From: Paracoccaceae bacterium
GTDB lineage: Bacteria > Pseudomonadota > Alphaproteobacteria > Rhodobacterales > Rhodobacteraceae
Direction of reading: 5' to 3'
Length of the DNA: 45,213 nt
Assembly (NCBI GenBank): GCA_024227475.1
Contig: JAAEUI010000008.1
Coordinates: forward strand, 1 to 45,213
The notes below the pieces were generated by a model, which searched no databases, was not told the origin of the DNA, and saw only the letters and a program-made list of their open reading frames with translations. Positions 7,401 to 15,089 of this stretch are shown one piece after another. A program made the position numbers and the translations under genes. The first letter of the stretch is position 1. Each line of letters begins with the position of its first letter.

Positions 7401-8195
7401 CTAACCAGCGGTGTAGCCACCATCGGCATAAAGAATGTGGCCAGTATAGAAATCCGAAGCTGCAGAGGACAGGAACAAGAGCGGCCCGGCCAAGTCCTCA
7501 GGCTCGCCCAGACGACCTTTGGGCAGGCGGGCATAGAACCCCTCGCGCACCTTTTTGGCTTCATCCGTATCGGCAAACATCCACGCAGTCAGTGGCGAGC
7601 GGAACACCGTCGGCGCGATAGCGTTCACCGTCACACCGTTGGCCCCGAGTTCGCACCCCAGCGCCTTGGTCATGCCATCGATGCCGGATTTTGAGGTGCA
7701 ATAGGCGGTATAGCCCGCCGGATGCCCCAGCAGCCCCCGCGCGGATGAAACCAGAACGATCTTGCCTGATCCCTGCTTTTTCATCTGTGGTGTGACCGCA
7801 CGGGACAAGAGCCAGGACTGGGTGACATTGGCGTCCATCACCTCAAGAAAGGTCTCCGGCTCCATATCGTCAATCTTAGCAACCCGGTTGATTCCGGAAG
7901 CGACCACCAGAATATCGAGCGAACCATAGGTATCCACAGCTGTCTGCGCCATGGCCTCGCTGGATTGTTTTGACGTAGGGCGGTCATTGACCAGCGTCAC
8001 CTCAGCACCAAGCGCTTCGCATTCCGCCCCGATCTTTTCCAGCGCTTCCTTGTTACCGGCGGTCAGCACCACCCTGCACCCGGCCCCGGCCAGTGTTTTT
8101 GCGGCAACATTGCCGAAAGCACCAGAGGCACCGGCGACAAGGGCAACCTTGCCCTTCAAGTTAAACAGCGAACTCGGGTCGTTGAAAAAGCTCAT
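7401..8195 (-). CDS. Short-chain dehydrogenase/reductase
   Basis: This 264-residue classical SDR oxidises or reduces a hydroxyl group with NAD(P). The cofactor motif is G-A-S-G-A-F-G at 22-28, a variant of T-G-x-x-x-G-x-G with alanine before serine. Catalytic serine is Ser150 or Ser151 (V-S-S-A-R-G), followed by Tyr165 and Lys169 (Y-C-T-S-K). The C-terminal Y-A-D-G-G-Y is typical of the group. It follows the cupin gene by 14 bases with an AAAGGA site. It looks like a gluconate 5-dehydrogenase-type or 3-oxoacyl-reductase-type SDR; in this operon it likely supplies the substrate for the aldolase. Confidence 0.85.
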   Translation of the reverse strand: MSFFNDPSSLFNLKGKVALVAGASGAFGNVAAKTLAGAGCRVVLTAGNKEALEKIGAECEALGAEVTLVNDRPTSKQSSEAMAQTAVDTYGSLDILVVASGINRVAKIDDMEPETFLEVMDANVTQSWLLSRAVTPQMKKQGSGKIVLVSSARGLLGHPAGYTAYCTSKSGIDGMTKALGCELGANGVTVNAIAPTVFRSPLTAWMFADTDEAKKVREGFYARLPKGRLGEPEDLAGPLLFLSSAASDFYTGHILYADGGYTAG

Positions 8196-8209
8196 GGGTT
8201 GTCCTTTGC

Positions 8210-8554
8210 TCAGGATGTTGGTGGGTAAGGCATGGCGATAATCATGGTTACGATGTCGTTACCTTCATTGACGATTTCACGTACTTCCCCGCTGGGAATG
8301 GTCACGCTGTCCATGGGTCCGGCTTTTTGTTCCTTGCCATCGACACGAATGGTCAGTTCCCCGGTCAAGATCACATAGACCTTTTCCATTGGAGAGCTAT
8401 CAGGTCCGGCACCACCGCCCGGTAGAAAATGCGAGCAGCCCACCCAGAAATTTTCGGGTCCGCCTTCTTCGAAGCCAGCGAGACGCATCGACTTACAGTC
8501 AAAGTGGTTTGGCGCCTCATAATGCGGCGCATCGGAGAATCGTTTGATTTGCAT
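8210..8554 (-). CDS. Cupin-domain protein
   Basis: This 114-residue protein is a single small beta-barrel of the cupin superfamily. The second half shows V-Y-V-I-L-T-G-E-L-T-I, G-P-M-D-S-V-T-I-P-S-G-E-V and I-V-N-E-G, the usual second-motif layout. The classical metal-binding histidines are mostly replaced (no H-x-H-x-E), so enzymatic activity is uncertain and it may bind or isomerise a small acid. It is the first gene of the six-gene operon, with AGGAGG-like sequence (TGGAGGTCC) shortly before the ATG and a 239-base divergent promoter region upstream shared with the IclR gene. Confidence 0.7.
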   Translation of the reverse strand: MQIKRFSDAPHYEAPNHFDCKSMRLAGFEEGGPENFWVGCSHFLPGGGAGPDSSPMEKVYVILTGELTIRVDGKEQKAGPMDSVTIPSGEVREIVNEGNDIVTMIIAMPYPPTS

Positions 8555-8655
8555 ATGGAGGTCCTCCCGGGTTTTTCATCGATTTGCGGGTGAATCCGAC
8601 CAGAGAAAACGACCCGTCATACGCTTTGGGGTATAGCTGCGAACAGCTTGCAATA

Positions 8656-8691
8656 TGTATTGTATATTAATACACTTGTATCATATTGTGG
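8656..8691. promoter_or_regulatory. Candidate IclR operator between cupin and iclR genes
   Basis: Two nested signals are visible. TGTAT (8656-8660) and ATACA (8670-8674) form an inverted repeat with nine bases between. Overlapping it, ATAC-N4-GTATC-A-TATTGTGG runs from 8670 to 8691 and recurs with 18 of 22 bases matching upstream of the RutE-like and YCII genes (13926-13947). The site lies in the divergent promoter of an IclR gene, where such regulators usually bind. Which regulator binds is inference. Confidence 0.55.
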
Positions 8692-8793
8692 TCAATAACC
8701 GAAATGCGGCTAGCCACTGGTTCAGAAAAGGGTTTCTGATACCTGCCGGTATGTGCTTTTAAGGCAGGGGCGAATTTTGGGTGGACAATTAAA

Positions 8794-9555
8794 GTGAATA
8801 CCGAACCGGCAAAAAAGGGTTTTAATGGTCAGGGTGTGCAGGTTATCGCGCGGGCTGCCGACATTTTACGAGCCCTGAAGACCGATAATGAGGGCTTGAG
8901 TCTGGGTAAGATCGCAGAACGGGTCTCCTTGCCCCGCTCAACAGTTCAGAGGATCGTTAACGCCTTGCTGGCGGAGAGGTTGGTGATGAGTGCCTCGGCC
9001 GAAGGCGGTCTTCGCCTGGGGCCGGAAATTCAGGCATTGGCCGCAGCCGGGCGGATCAATGTGGCGGAACTTATCCGGCCCATTCTGACGGAACTGGCAA
9101 AAGAAACCGGGGAAACAGTCGACCTTTCGGTCTATCGAGATCATCTCGTGCTGTTCGTCGACCAGGTTATTGGCACTCACAGGCTCAGAACCGTATCTGC
9201 AGTCGGTGAAGCTTTCCCCATGACAAACACCGCCACTGGCAAGGCAACTCTGGCCTTGCTCGACGAAGAAGAAGTGGCAACCATTGCGGCGCGCGAATTG
9301 CGTCAGTCAGGTGAAGGTTCCAAATCCCTTTCGCAAGCGATTGCCGAGATCGAAGGTATCCGCGAAAGCGGCGTGGCATTCGATCTTGATGAACATACAG
9401 ACGGGATTTCCGCTGTCGCGATGGCCTTCAAGGATCCGGCCGGGATGATCTATTCAATCTCCCTGCCGGTCCCCTCGCACCGTTTTGCGAAAAAGCGCGA
9501 AGCCCTGGTGGCGGCACTGAAAACAACTTGGAAAGCGGTTGAGGCTGCGCTTTAG
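8794..9555 (+). CDS. IclR-family transcriptional regulator
   Basis: The 253-residue protein has the N-terminal winged helix-turn-helix (I-L-R-A-L, then L-G-K-I-A-E-R-V-S-L-P-R-S-T-V-Q-R-I-V-N-A-L at about 37-59) and a C-terminal GAF-like effector domain (V-D-L-S-V-Y-R-D-H-L-V-L-F-V-D, then T-G-K-A-T-L-A-L-L and the closing I-S-L-P-V-P). IclR proteins bind a small carboxylic or aromatic acid and control adjacent catabolic operons. It is divergent from the aldolase operon and convergent with the TRAP genes, whose last stop codon overlaps its own. The start is a GTG at 8794 with a weak AAAG site. Confidence 0.9.
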   Translation: MNTEPAKKGFNGQGVQVIARAADILRALKTDNEGLSLGKIAERVSLPRSTVQRIVNALLAERLVMSASAEGGLRLGPEIQALAAAGRINVAELIRPILTELAKETGETVDLSVYRDHLVLFVDQVIGTHRLRTVSAVGEAFPMTNTATGKATLALLDEEEVATIAARELRQSGEGSKSLSQAIAEIEGIRESGVAFDLDEHTDGISAVAMAFKDPAGMIYSISLPVPSHRFAKKREALVAALKTTWKAVEAAL

Positions 9556-10859
9556 TTGACGATTGCCAGGCTCAAAACCGGAAAGCGGATCAGCAGGATC
9601 AGCACAATCAGCATGACACCCGCAAACGGCAGGGCACCAAGAAATACGTCTTTAAGGCTGATCTGATCGTCGTCAAGCGTGGCCTTGATGACAAAGCACG
9701 ATATCCCCAGCGGTGGAGTCAACAGGCCGATTTCAGCCCCCACCACCGTAATGATACCGAACCAGATCAGCGACAGGCCCATCGGTTCGATCAGCGGTAG
9801 GAACAGGGGGACGACAATCAGGATGATGGATGCGGTATCCAGCAATGTTCCCAGGAACAGCATCAGGCAGACATAAATCACCATGATCCAAAGAAAGCTC
9901 ATCTGGCTTTCAGCGAGGATGTCGGCCAGTTCATTCGGCAACCCGGCAAGACCCAGCATGCGGCTGTAGATGGAGGCCGCAGTGATCAGAAACAGGATGG
10001 CCGCGGTAATGTGACCGGTTTCTATCAATGTGTGCCAGAAGACGCGAAGGGAAAACCGCCGTTTGAGTATCGCGATCAACAGGCCGAAGAACGAACCCGC
10101 AGCACCTGCCTCGACGGGTGTCAACCAGCCAGTGTAGATACCGCCAAGAACGATTGCAATCAGCCCGACGGTTGGCAAGGTCTTGGAAGCGATCTCGCCC
10201 CAGTTCATCCATTCGTAGTCGCTGGATGGCCGGCCTCCGACAAATCCCGGGGTGAATTTTCCCATGAACCAGATTGCACCCACATAGGCCACCGCCAGCA
10301 TAAGGCCTGGAATTATTCCTGCCAGGAACATCGCACCGACCGACTGTTCGGCCACGAAGGAATAAATGATCAACATCGCCGAAGGTGGAATGATCATGCC
10401 CAGGACCGAAGATCCGGCAACCACACCGACAGCAAATCGCTTGTTGTAGTCAAACCGTATCATCTGGGGTACCGCGACCTTGGCAAACACCGAAGCGGAT
10501 GCAATCGATGACCCGGTCACTGCGGCAAACACAGCATTGGCGCCAACGGTCGCCATACCAATCCCACCTTTAACTCTGCGGAACCCGGAATTCATGACCT
10601 CGTAAATATCCGCGCCCAAACCTGCCTTGGATACGATCAATCCCATGAACGTAAAAAGCGGAATTGTGGCAAATGTGTATTCCATCACGCTGTCGCCAAT
10701 TGCTATTTTCAACAGGTTGACCGCCAGGGTGAAATTGTCACGCATCAGCCAGATGGAAATGAAGGAAACCACCCCAAGTGCCACCGGGATATACATTCCC
10801 AAATAGATCAGGATGACGATGGCAACGACCGAAATCAGGCCGATTTCAATCGGGCTCAA
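9552..10859 (-). CDS. dctM: TRAP transporter large permease DctM
   Basis: This is the roughly 435-residue large membrane subunit of a tripartite ATP-independent periplasmic transporter, driving uptake with an ion gradient. It is strongly hydrophobic with about twelve helices and shows G-S-S-I-A-S-A-S-V-F-A-K, V-V-A-G-S-S-V-L-G-M-I-I-P-P-S-A and T-P-V-E-A-G-A-A-G, all hallmarks of DctM. I place the start at a TTG (10857-10859) that overlaps the dctQ stop (TTGA) with AAGGA upstream, since translation then begins S-P-I-E-I-G-L, the normal amphipathic start; longer frames only read dctQ out of frame. The stop overlaps the stop of iclR on the opposite strand. Confidence 0.9.
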   Translation of the reverse strand: MSPIEIGLISVVAIVILIYLGMYIPVALGVVSFISIWLMRDNFTLAVNLLKIAIGDSVMEYTFATIPLFTFMGLIVSKAGLGADIYEVMNSGFRRVKGGIGMATVGANAVFAAVTGSSIASASVFAKVAVPQMIRFDYNKRFAVGVVAGSSVLGMIIPPSAMLIIYSFVAEQSVGAMFLAGIIPGLMLAVAYVGAIWFMGKFTPGFVGGRPSSDYEWMNWGEIASKTLPTVGLIAIVLGGIYTGWLTPVEAGAAGSFFGLLIAILKRRFSLRVFWHTLIETGHITAAILFLITAASIYSRMLGLAGLPNELADILAESQMSFLWIMVIYVCLMLFLGTLLDTASIILIVVPLFLPLIEPMGLSLIWFGIITVVGAEIGLLTPPLGISCFVIKATLDDDQISLKDVFLGALPFAGVMLIVLILLIRFPVLSLAIVN

Positions 10860-11416
10860 GTGTCTTTTCCTTCTTTCTTGCCCCTGCTTCCGCCCACAGC
10901 TTTTTCGCTTGGTAGCAGAACTTTCAGGATGAACAGCAGGGTGCAAAGCACAGCGCTCAGAAAAATCGTCAGTTTTATCGGCCACCATGGGGCGGTAAAC
11001 ACACCTGGAATGCCGAAATAATCTTTGGTTTCAAACATCTCGAGGAATTCAGGCCATATCGCATAAGCAATCACGCCCAAGAACAAGGCTGCGACTCCAT
11101 CAACGAAAATTCCGATCGCACGGGCAATTCTTGGCCTGCGGTTCCCCAGAACCACAAGAAAACCATCCGACCGGGTCAAGCGGTTTACCCTGACCACATC
11201 TGGGAGTTGCAGGAAAACGATCAGGACCATCGAGAATTGTACGACCTCGACAGCGCCAAGAAACGGGGCGCTGAAAACACCACGGGCAACCACATCAAAA
11301 TTTACGACAATAACTAATGCAAGAACCACCAGAGTCCCAACAACGTTGGCTCCTGTGGCTATCGCATTGGCTATCTTGGAAATTCTTGAGGCACCCGAAA
11401 GCAGCAGGTTTGTCAT
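10856..11416 (-). CDS. dctQ: TRAP transporter small permease DctQ
   Basis: The 186-residue protein has four hydrophobic helices and is the small membrane subunit that joins DctM. The helix containing V-N-F-D-V-V-A-R-G-V-F and the Q-L-P-D-V-V-R-V-N-R segment fit the family. The ATG at 11416 is preferred because AGGAG lies ten bases upstream; a GTG further up at 11461 falls inside a repeat element and would add an unlikely N-terminus. The 144-base gap to dctP is mostly filled by a structured repeat that may set the ratio of binding protein to permease. Confidence 0.9.
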   Translation of the reverse strand: MTNLLLSGASRISKIANAIATGANVVGTLVVLALVIVVNFDVVARGVFSAPFLGAVEVVQFSMVLIVFLQLPDVVRVNRLTRSDGFLVVLGNRRPRIARAIGIFVDGVAALFLGVIAYAIWPEFLEMFETKDYFGIPGVFTAPWWPIKLTIFLSAVLCTLLFILKVLLPSEKAVGGSRGKKEGKDT

Positions 11417-11447
11417 TCGGATGCGCTCCTGTTTATCGTCTTGAAGA

Positions 11448-11564
11448 CTACAGCGTTTCACGTCTAATCTGATCCAGATTGAACTTGAAGCGCCGGTCCA
11501 AGTATCTGAAGTCTTAGCCTTTCACGGTTCATCGGCGATTCCAATGAACCGTGAAACGCTCTAG
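11448..11564 (-). repeat. Structured repeat, copy 1 (dctP/dctQ junction)
   Basis: On the minus strand the 117-bp copy begins CTAGAGCGTTT and ends AAACGCTGTAG. Its first arm is the hairpin CACGGTTCAT-N10-ATGAACCGTG, followed by CAGATACTT and TTCAATCTG boxes shared with copies 3 and 4. Its first TAG is the stop codon of dctP, so the element abuts or replaced the gene end. Confidence 0.85.
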
Positions 11565-12643
11565 TCCAGATCTGCCGCCCAGTCACGAGCTGGGGAATAT
11601 CCGGCTGCGGTCAGTTTCCCGAGATAGGCCCGCAACATTTCTGAGCCCGGCTCACCGCTTTCGTCAAGCTTGGTGGCCCATTCCTCGGCAATCGCCGGGA
11701 TCGCGGCAATCCACGCGGCGCGCTCGGCCGCTTCCATTTCTACGATCGTTCCACCGGATTTGACGTAACCATCCCTGCTTTTTCCGGCCCGGTTCATTGC
11801 TTCGGCAGCAATATGGTCGCGGTAAAGAACTGCCACCTCCTGAAGAACACCTTTGACCTCATCCGGCAGGCTTGCCCAGTAGTCGGCGTTAACGGTCACG
11901 GTTTTTGAATTTACCGCGCCTATGTCAGCCTGCAGCATGTAAGGTGCCACCTCGGCGATTTTGAACCGGTTTGCAGCTTCGGGCCACAGCATTGCGTGAT
12001 CCACAAGGCCAGTTTGCAGCATGTTATAGAAATCCGTCAGACCACCACGCACACCTGCGGCTCCGTTGATTCCTTCAAGATAGCGAAGGTTCATACCGGC
12101 ACCGGCGACCTTATCGCCTTCGATATCGGCCAGCGAATTGATCGGGGTTTTGCTGAATATCTGGTAAGTATCCAGCACCACGCCTGTCGCCAGGTACACC
12201 TGATTTTGCTTGGCAAACTCGTTCTGCATTGTCGGGAATTCCCGTGCGATTTCATCGACTGCTTTGGCAACAACACGTGCGTCCGCCACGATAAATGGTG
12301 TCACCGCGGAAATCGCCTGACTAGGCAGTTTGGAGGAATGGAAAATCGTCGTAACGATGCCAATATCGCCGAGGCCCAGCTTGACGCCCTCCAGAACACC
12401 CTTGGGCTTGACGATCGAACCGCCATAGCTCTCCTGCCATTCCATTTTGTAGTTGCCGGTCTCAGCCAACCGTTTGTCGACTTCTGGAATGAAGAAAGCC
12501 GAAAACTCTTTTACCCACATGGCTTTGGCTGGATATCCGTCGATGACAACCGCCTTGATAGTTTCCGTTGCGATAGCCGGAACAGCCACCAACCCTGCAA
12601 GCGCAAGGCCAAGCGCGGAACGTCTCGTCCAGTTCTTTAGCAT
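11561..12643 (-). CDS. dctP: TRAP transporter periplasmic binding protein DctP
   Basis: This 360-residue periplasmic solute receptor delivers its ligand to DctQM. A signal peptide is visible (basic N-terminus, hydrophobic core to about residue 25 and A-I-A before the mature T-E-T-I). The family segments L-A-D-I-E-G-D-K-V-A-G-A-G near 175 and M-L-Q-T-G-L-V-D-H-A near 210 are present; the usual R-x-x arginine of DctP is replaced around M-N-L-R, so ligand coordination may differ. It is first of the dctPQM trio. Its stop codon is supplied by the repeat element. An organic acid ligand is likely from the family and the catabolic neighbours. Confidence 0.88.
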   Translation of the reverse strand: MLKNWTRRSALGLALAGLVAVPAIATETIKAVVIDGYPAKAMWVKEFSAFFIPEVDKRLAETGNYKMEWQESYGGSIVKPKGVLEGVKLGLGDIGIVTTIFHSSKLPSQAISAVTPFIVADARVVAKAVDEIAREFPTMQNEFAKQNQVYLATGVVLDTYQIFSKTPINSLADIEGDKVAGAGMNLRYLEGINGAAGVRGGLTDFYNMLQTGLVDHAMLWPEAANRFKIAEVAPYMLQADIGAVNSKTVTVNADYWASLPDEVKGVLQEVAVLYRDHIAAEAMNRAGKSRDGYVKSGGTIVEMEAAERAAWIAAIPAIAEEWATKLDESGEPGSEMLRAYLGKLTAAGYSPARDWAADLD

Positions 12644-12688
12644 ATTAGTCTCCCGAGTTAGGGCTCGTTCGCCCGGTGGATTGCCCGG

Positions 12689-13147
12689 TCACGCGGGGTG
12701 CCAGGTCGTGTTTATCTGTGTTCCCGCCTGTTCGAACAGTTTCGACAGCGGGCAATATTTTGCGACTTCAACAGCCAGCCGGTCAAGGTCATCCTGCCGG
12801 GCTGAGCCGTGGCATTTCACGGTGAGTTCGATGCTTTGAAACGGCACGTCAATTTCCTCTTCGAGGGTCACGCCGCGCCGATCAAAATCGCAGACACAGG
12901 TGACAGACATATCACCTGCGTCGATACCCATCTTATCCGCGCATTTGCTGCCAATCACATTGGTGCAGCCAATCAGGGCCGCCAGGGCTGTATCAGTCGG
13001 GGTCGGCCCTAGATTGGTGCCACCTCGTTCGGTCGGTTCATCGATGACGAAATCCAGATCACGTATCTTGATATCAGTACGAGCATGAGAGGTTGTTTCA
13101 CCCATGGCACGAAGTTTAACAGTGGTTTTCATTCGCATCGCGCACAT
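12689..13147 (-). CDS. OsmC-family peroxiredoxin-like protein
   Basis: This 152-residue OsmC/Ohr-fold protein reduces organic hydroperoxides or otherwise uses paired thiols. The two expected cysteines are present: Cys61 (A-L-I-G-C-T-N) and Cys132 (K-Y-C-P-L-S-K-L). The M-C-A-M-R-M start at 13147 was chosen because GAGGGCGG precedes it at proper spacing; M-R-M-K at 13138 and M-K at 13132 are alternatives. It follows the RutE-like gene by seven bases and precedes dctP by 45, so it is part of the same transcript. It may protect against reactive intermediates of the pathway. Confidence 0.85.
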   Translation of the reverse strand: MCAMRMKTTVKLRAMGETTSHARTDIKIRDLDFVIDEPTERGGTNLGPTPTDTALAALIGCTNVIGSKCADKMGIDAGDMSVTCVCDFDRRGVTLEEEIDVPFQSIELTVKCHGSARQDDLDRLAVEVAKYCPLSKLFEQAGTQINTTWHPA

Positions 13148-13154
13148 ACCGCCC

Positions 13155-13820
13155 TCATAAGGTTGTACAGACCTGGTCAAACGCGAACCGAGGAAGGCGC
13201 TGGAACAAAGCAGATTCGTCGGCGTAACCAAGGTTGCACAGGAAATTGGATTTGATCGTGGTGCCGGAAAAGAATTCCTCGTCCACAATCTTATTGTTGA
13301 AACCAGACATCGCCCCGACATCCAGACCGACAGCTCGCGCGGTAATCATGAAATACGCGCCTTGCAAGGTGCCATTGCGAAAAGCAGTGTCTTTTGAATG
13401 CTGTTCTTTACCTTCGAAATGCGGTCGACGATCCTCGTGCGGGAACAAAAACATGAGTTCGCGCCAAAACTCAGGGTCGTATCCGATGATGGCCGTCACC
13501 GGGGCCTCCATCATCTTTTCGATGTTTTTTTCTTTCAGAGATTTGGCCAGCCGCTGTTTCGCATCAAGCGAAGTCGCAAACACAAAGCGAGCCGGGCAAC
13601 AATTCATGCTGGTTGGTCCAAGGGAGGTGATTTGGTAGATGGTTTCCAGCAACTCAGGCGCTACCGGGCGATCGGTCCAGGCGTAATGCGATCTGGCATC
13701 ACGCAGAATGAGATCGATTGCGTCATCGTCCAGAGCAGGTTTGCGTAGCCTTAGCGAACGCACGGATTCCTGTGCCTTGGCACGTGCGTCAGCCAGCGCT
13801 TTTCCGACCAAAGCATTCAT
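13155..13820 (-). CDS. RutE/HadB-like nitroreductase-family oxidoreductase
   Basis: The 221-residue flavoprotein resembles RutE, the NAD(P)H-dependent malonic semialdehyde reductase. Shared signatures are W-T-D-R-P-V, L-G-P-T-S-M-N-C-C-P-A-R-F near 85-97, A-P-V-T-A-I-I, F-R-N-G-T-L-Q-G-A-Y and the end region S-N-F-L-C-N-L-G-Y. The ATG at 13820 (M-N-A-L-V) has AGAGGG upstream and sits next to the shared regulatory motif; longer frames run through the promoter. It has about 25 extra N-terminal residues compared with RutE. No other pyrimidine-degradation (rut) gene is nearby, so a semialdehyde or enone of the local pathway is a better guess than uracil breakdown. Confidence 0.8.
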   Translation of the reverse strand: MNALVGKALADARAKAQESVRSLRLRKPALDDDAIDLILRDARSHYAWTDRPVAPELLETIYQITSLGPTSMNCCPARFVFATSLDAKQRLAKSLKEKNIEKMMEAPVTAIIGYDPEFWRELMFLFPHEDRRPHFEGKEQHSKDTAFRNGTLQGAYFMITARAVGLDVGAMSGFNNKIVDEEFFSGTTIKSNFLCNLGYADESALFQRLPRFAFDQVCTTL

Positions 13821-13924
13821 CTGACACCCTCTGGCATGGTAATTATTCCCTAAAACACCATCATTTCGTTTCAACAACACGGCCTGCCATACCCGAACCG
13901 CCTGTCAGTGTTTGACCGCATTAT

Positions 13925-13947
13925 GATACTTATGTATCGTATTGTGG
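13925..13947. promoter_or_regulatory. Second copy of the IclR-type motif (rutE-like / YCII promoter)
   Basis: GATAC-TTAT-GTATC (13925-13938) is a perfect inverted repeat with a four-base centre, followed by G-TATTGTGG to 13947. From 13926 it matches 8670-8691 at 18 of 22 positions, including ATAC-N4-GTATC and TATTGTGG. It lies in the divergent gap between the RutE-like operon and the YCII gene, which suggests that both are co-regulated with the aldolase operon. Confidence 0.55.
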
Positions 13948-14057
13948 GCGACTTGGTCAAGCAATATGTACGGGGTGTTTGGTCTCCCGTCCCATGCAGA
14001 AAGCTTGCCGCACACCGCAGAAGATAAAACCCAAACCCGCACAAACAGGAGATAGCG

Positions 14058-14432
14058 ATGGTTGCCTGGAGAGATTACAAAAAACACGCTCAGGAACGTG
14101 GTTCGTTGGCGCTGGAATTATTTGTGGTGTTCAGCACGCCCGTGAAACCACCAGAAGCCGTGAAGGCGGTTTTACCGGATCATCTGAACTATCTGGCCGA
14201 ACAGGAATCTGATGGGCGCTTGGCGTTTGCCGGTCCCCTCTCAGATCTATCCGGAGACAATATGGAGGGCGACGGGTTTCTTGTTTATTGGGCAGAATCC
14301 CTGAAGGAAGCCAAAAAACTCGCCGCAAATGATCCTATGCACCTGACAAAAACCCGGACATTCACCATCCGGCGCTGGTTGCTGAACGAGGGATTTTTGA
14401 AACCGGAAGATGCTTCTTTTTTGAAAGGCTGA
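14058..14432 (+). CDS. YCII-family protein
   Basis: This 124-residue protein has the YciI/YCII fold: L-F-V-V-F-S-T-P-V, L-P-D-H-L-N-Y-L near 42 with the conserved histidine, G-P-L-S-D near 60, and a late A-A-N-D-P-M-H near 88. The family fold is ferredoxin-like and related to muconolactone isomerase-like enzymes, but the reaction of most members is unknown. AGGAGATAGCG precedes the ATG. It is divergent from the RutE-like gene across the shared motif and probably acts in the same pathway. Confidence 0.8.
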   Translation: MVAWRDYKKHAQERGSLALELFVVFSTPVKPPEAVKAVLPDHLNYLAEQESDGRLAFAGPLSDLSGDNMEGDGFLVYWAESLKEAKKLAANDPMHLTKTRTFTIRRWLLNEGFLKPEDASFLKG

Positions 14433-14609
14433 AATGATAATTGGAGCGAATCTCATGGGTTAACGAGCGCTGGCCGTGCCATGTAGTTGCTCTACAATAC
14501 GGCAGCTTGAATTACTCCCCAATCATAGGACAGGACCTGTAGGGGTAAGGCTACTCTTTGCGCCTGCTGATCAGGTTTGGTTTCTTCATTCACAACCAAA
14601 AAGCCAAGG
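14433..14609. other. Gap between YCII gene and IS3 relic
   Basis: No coding frame with family features is seen here. It may contain the eroded left part of the IS3-family element that follows. Confidence 0.4.
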
Positions 14610-14930
14610 CGGGGGGCGAAGACCAAGAGCTGCACCCACCATTCCGATAGGGGCAGCCAGTATTGTTCGCATGACTACCAGAAGCTGGCATGCCAGCATG
14701 GCTTCAAAGTGTCGATGAGCGGTAAAGGTAACTGTTACGACAACGCACCGATGGAAACCTTCTTCAAAACCATCAAGGCTGAGCTGATCTGGCAGCATTC
14801 CTGGCAAACGCGTAGGGCTGCCGAGATTGCCATCTTCGAATACATCAATGACTTCTATAGCCCCCGCCGCAGGCACTCGGCACTAGGCTGGAAAGCCCCT
14901 TGGCATTCGAAAAAGGGCCGCTTAAATGGG
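14610..14930 (+). pseudogene. IS3-family transposase C-terminal relic
   Basis: The frame carries H-H-S-D-R-G-S-Q-Y (second catalytic Asp), S-M-S-G-K-G-N-C-Y-D-N-A-P-M-E-T-F-F (catalytic Glu), K-A-E-L, and the closing R-R-R-H-S-A-L-G-W-K-A-P, the standard end of IS3/IS150-type OrfB. The first catalytic Asp, the helix-turn-helix and OrfA are missing, and the tail runs on past the normal stop. It is unrelated in sequence to the IS3 relic at 845-2108. Confidence 0.85.
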
Positions 14931-15089
14931 CACTCAGGGCAGAACGAAACCGCGACAGGTCCTGCTCAGGAAAGCCGCCCTTGGTTCCGCTCTTAACATA
15001 GATAGAGACGCTACTTGTTTCGGGTCACAGGTTGGCCCATCACGACGACTCGTTGCTCTTTGATTTGGCAAGGATACTCCTCTTTGGTC

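Noticed and set aside
8743-8768. CCTGCC ... GGCAGG pair upstream of iclR as a sixth palindromic element
   Set aside because: Only a six-base stem is shared; the diagnostic end boxes of the 41-44 bp family are missing.
9679-10511. Plus-strand frames inside dctM
   Set aside because: Antisense shadows of a clear permease gene; repetitive, low-complexity composition.
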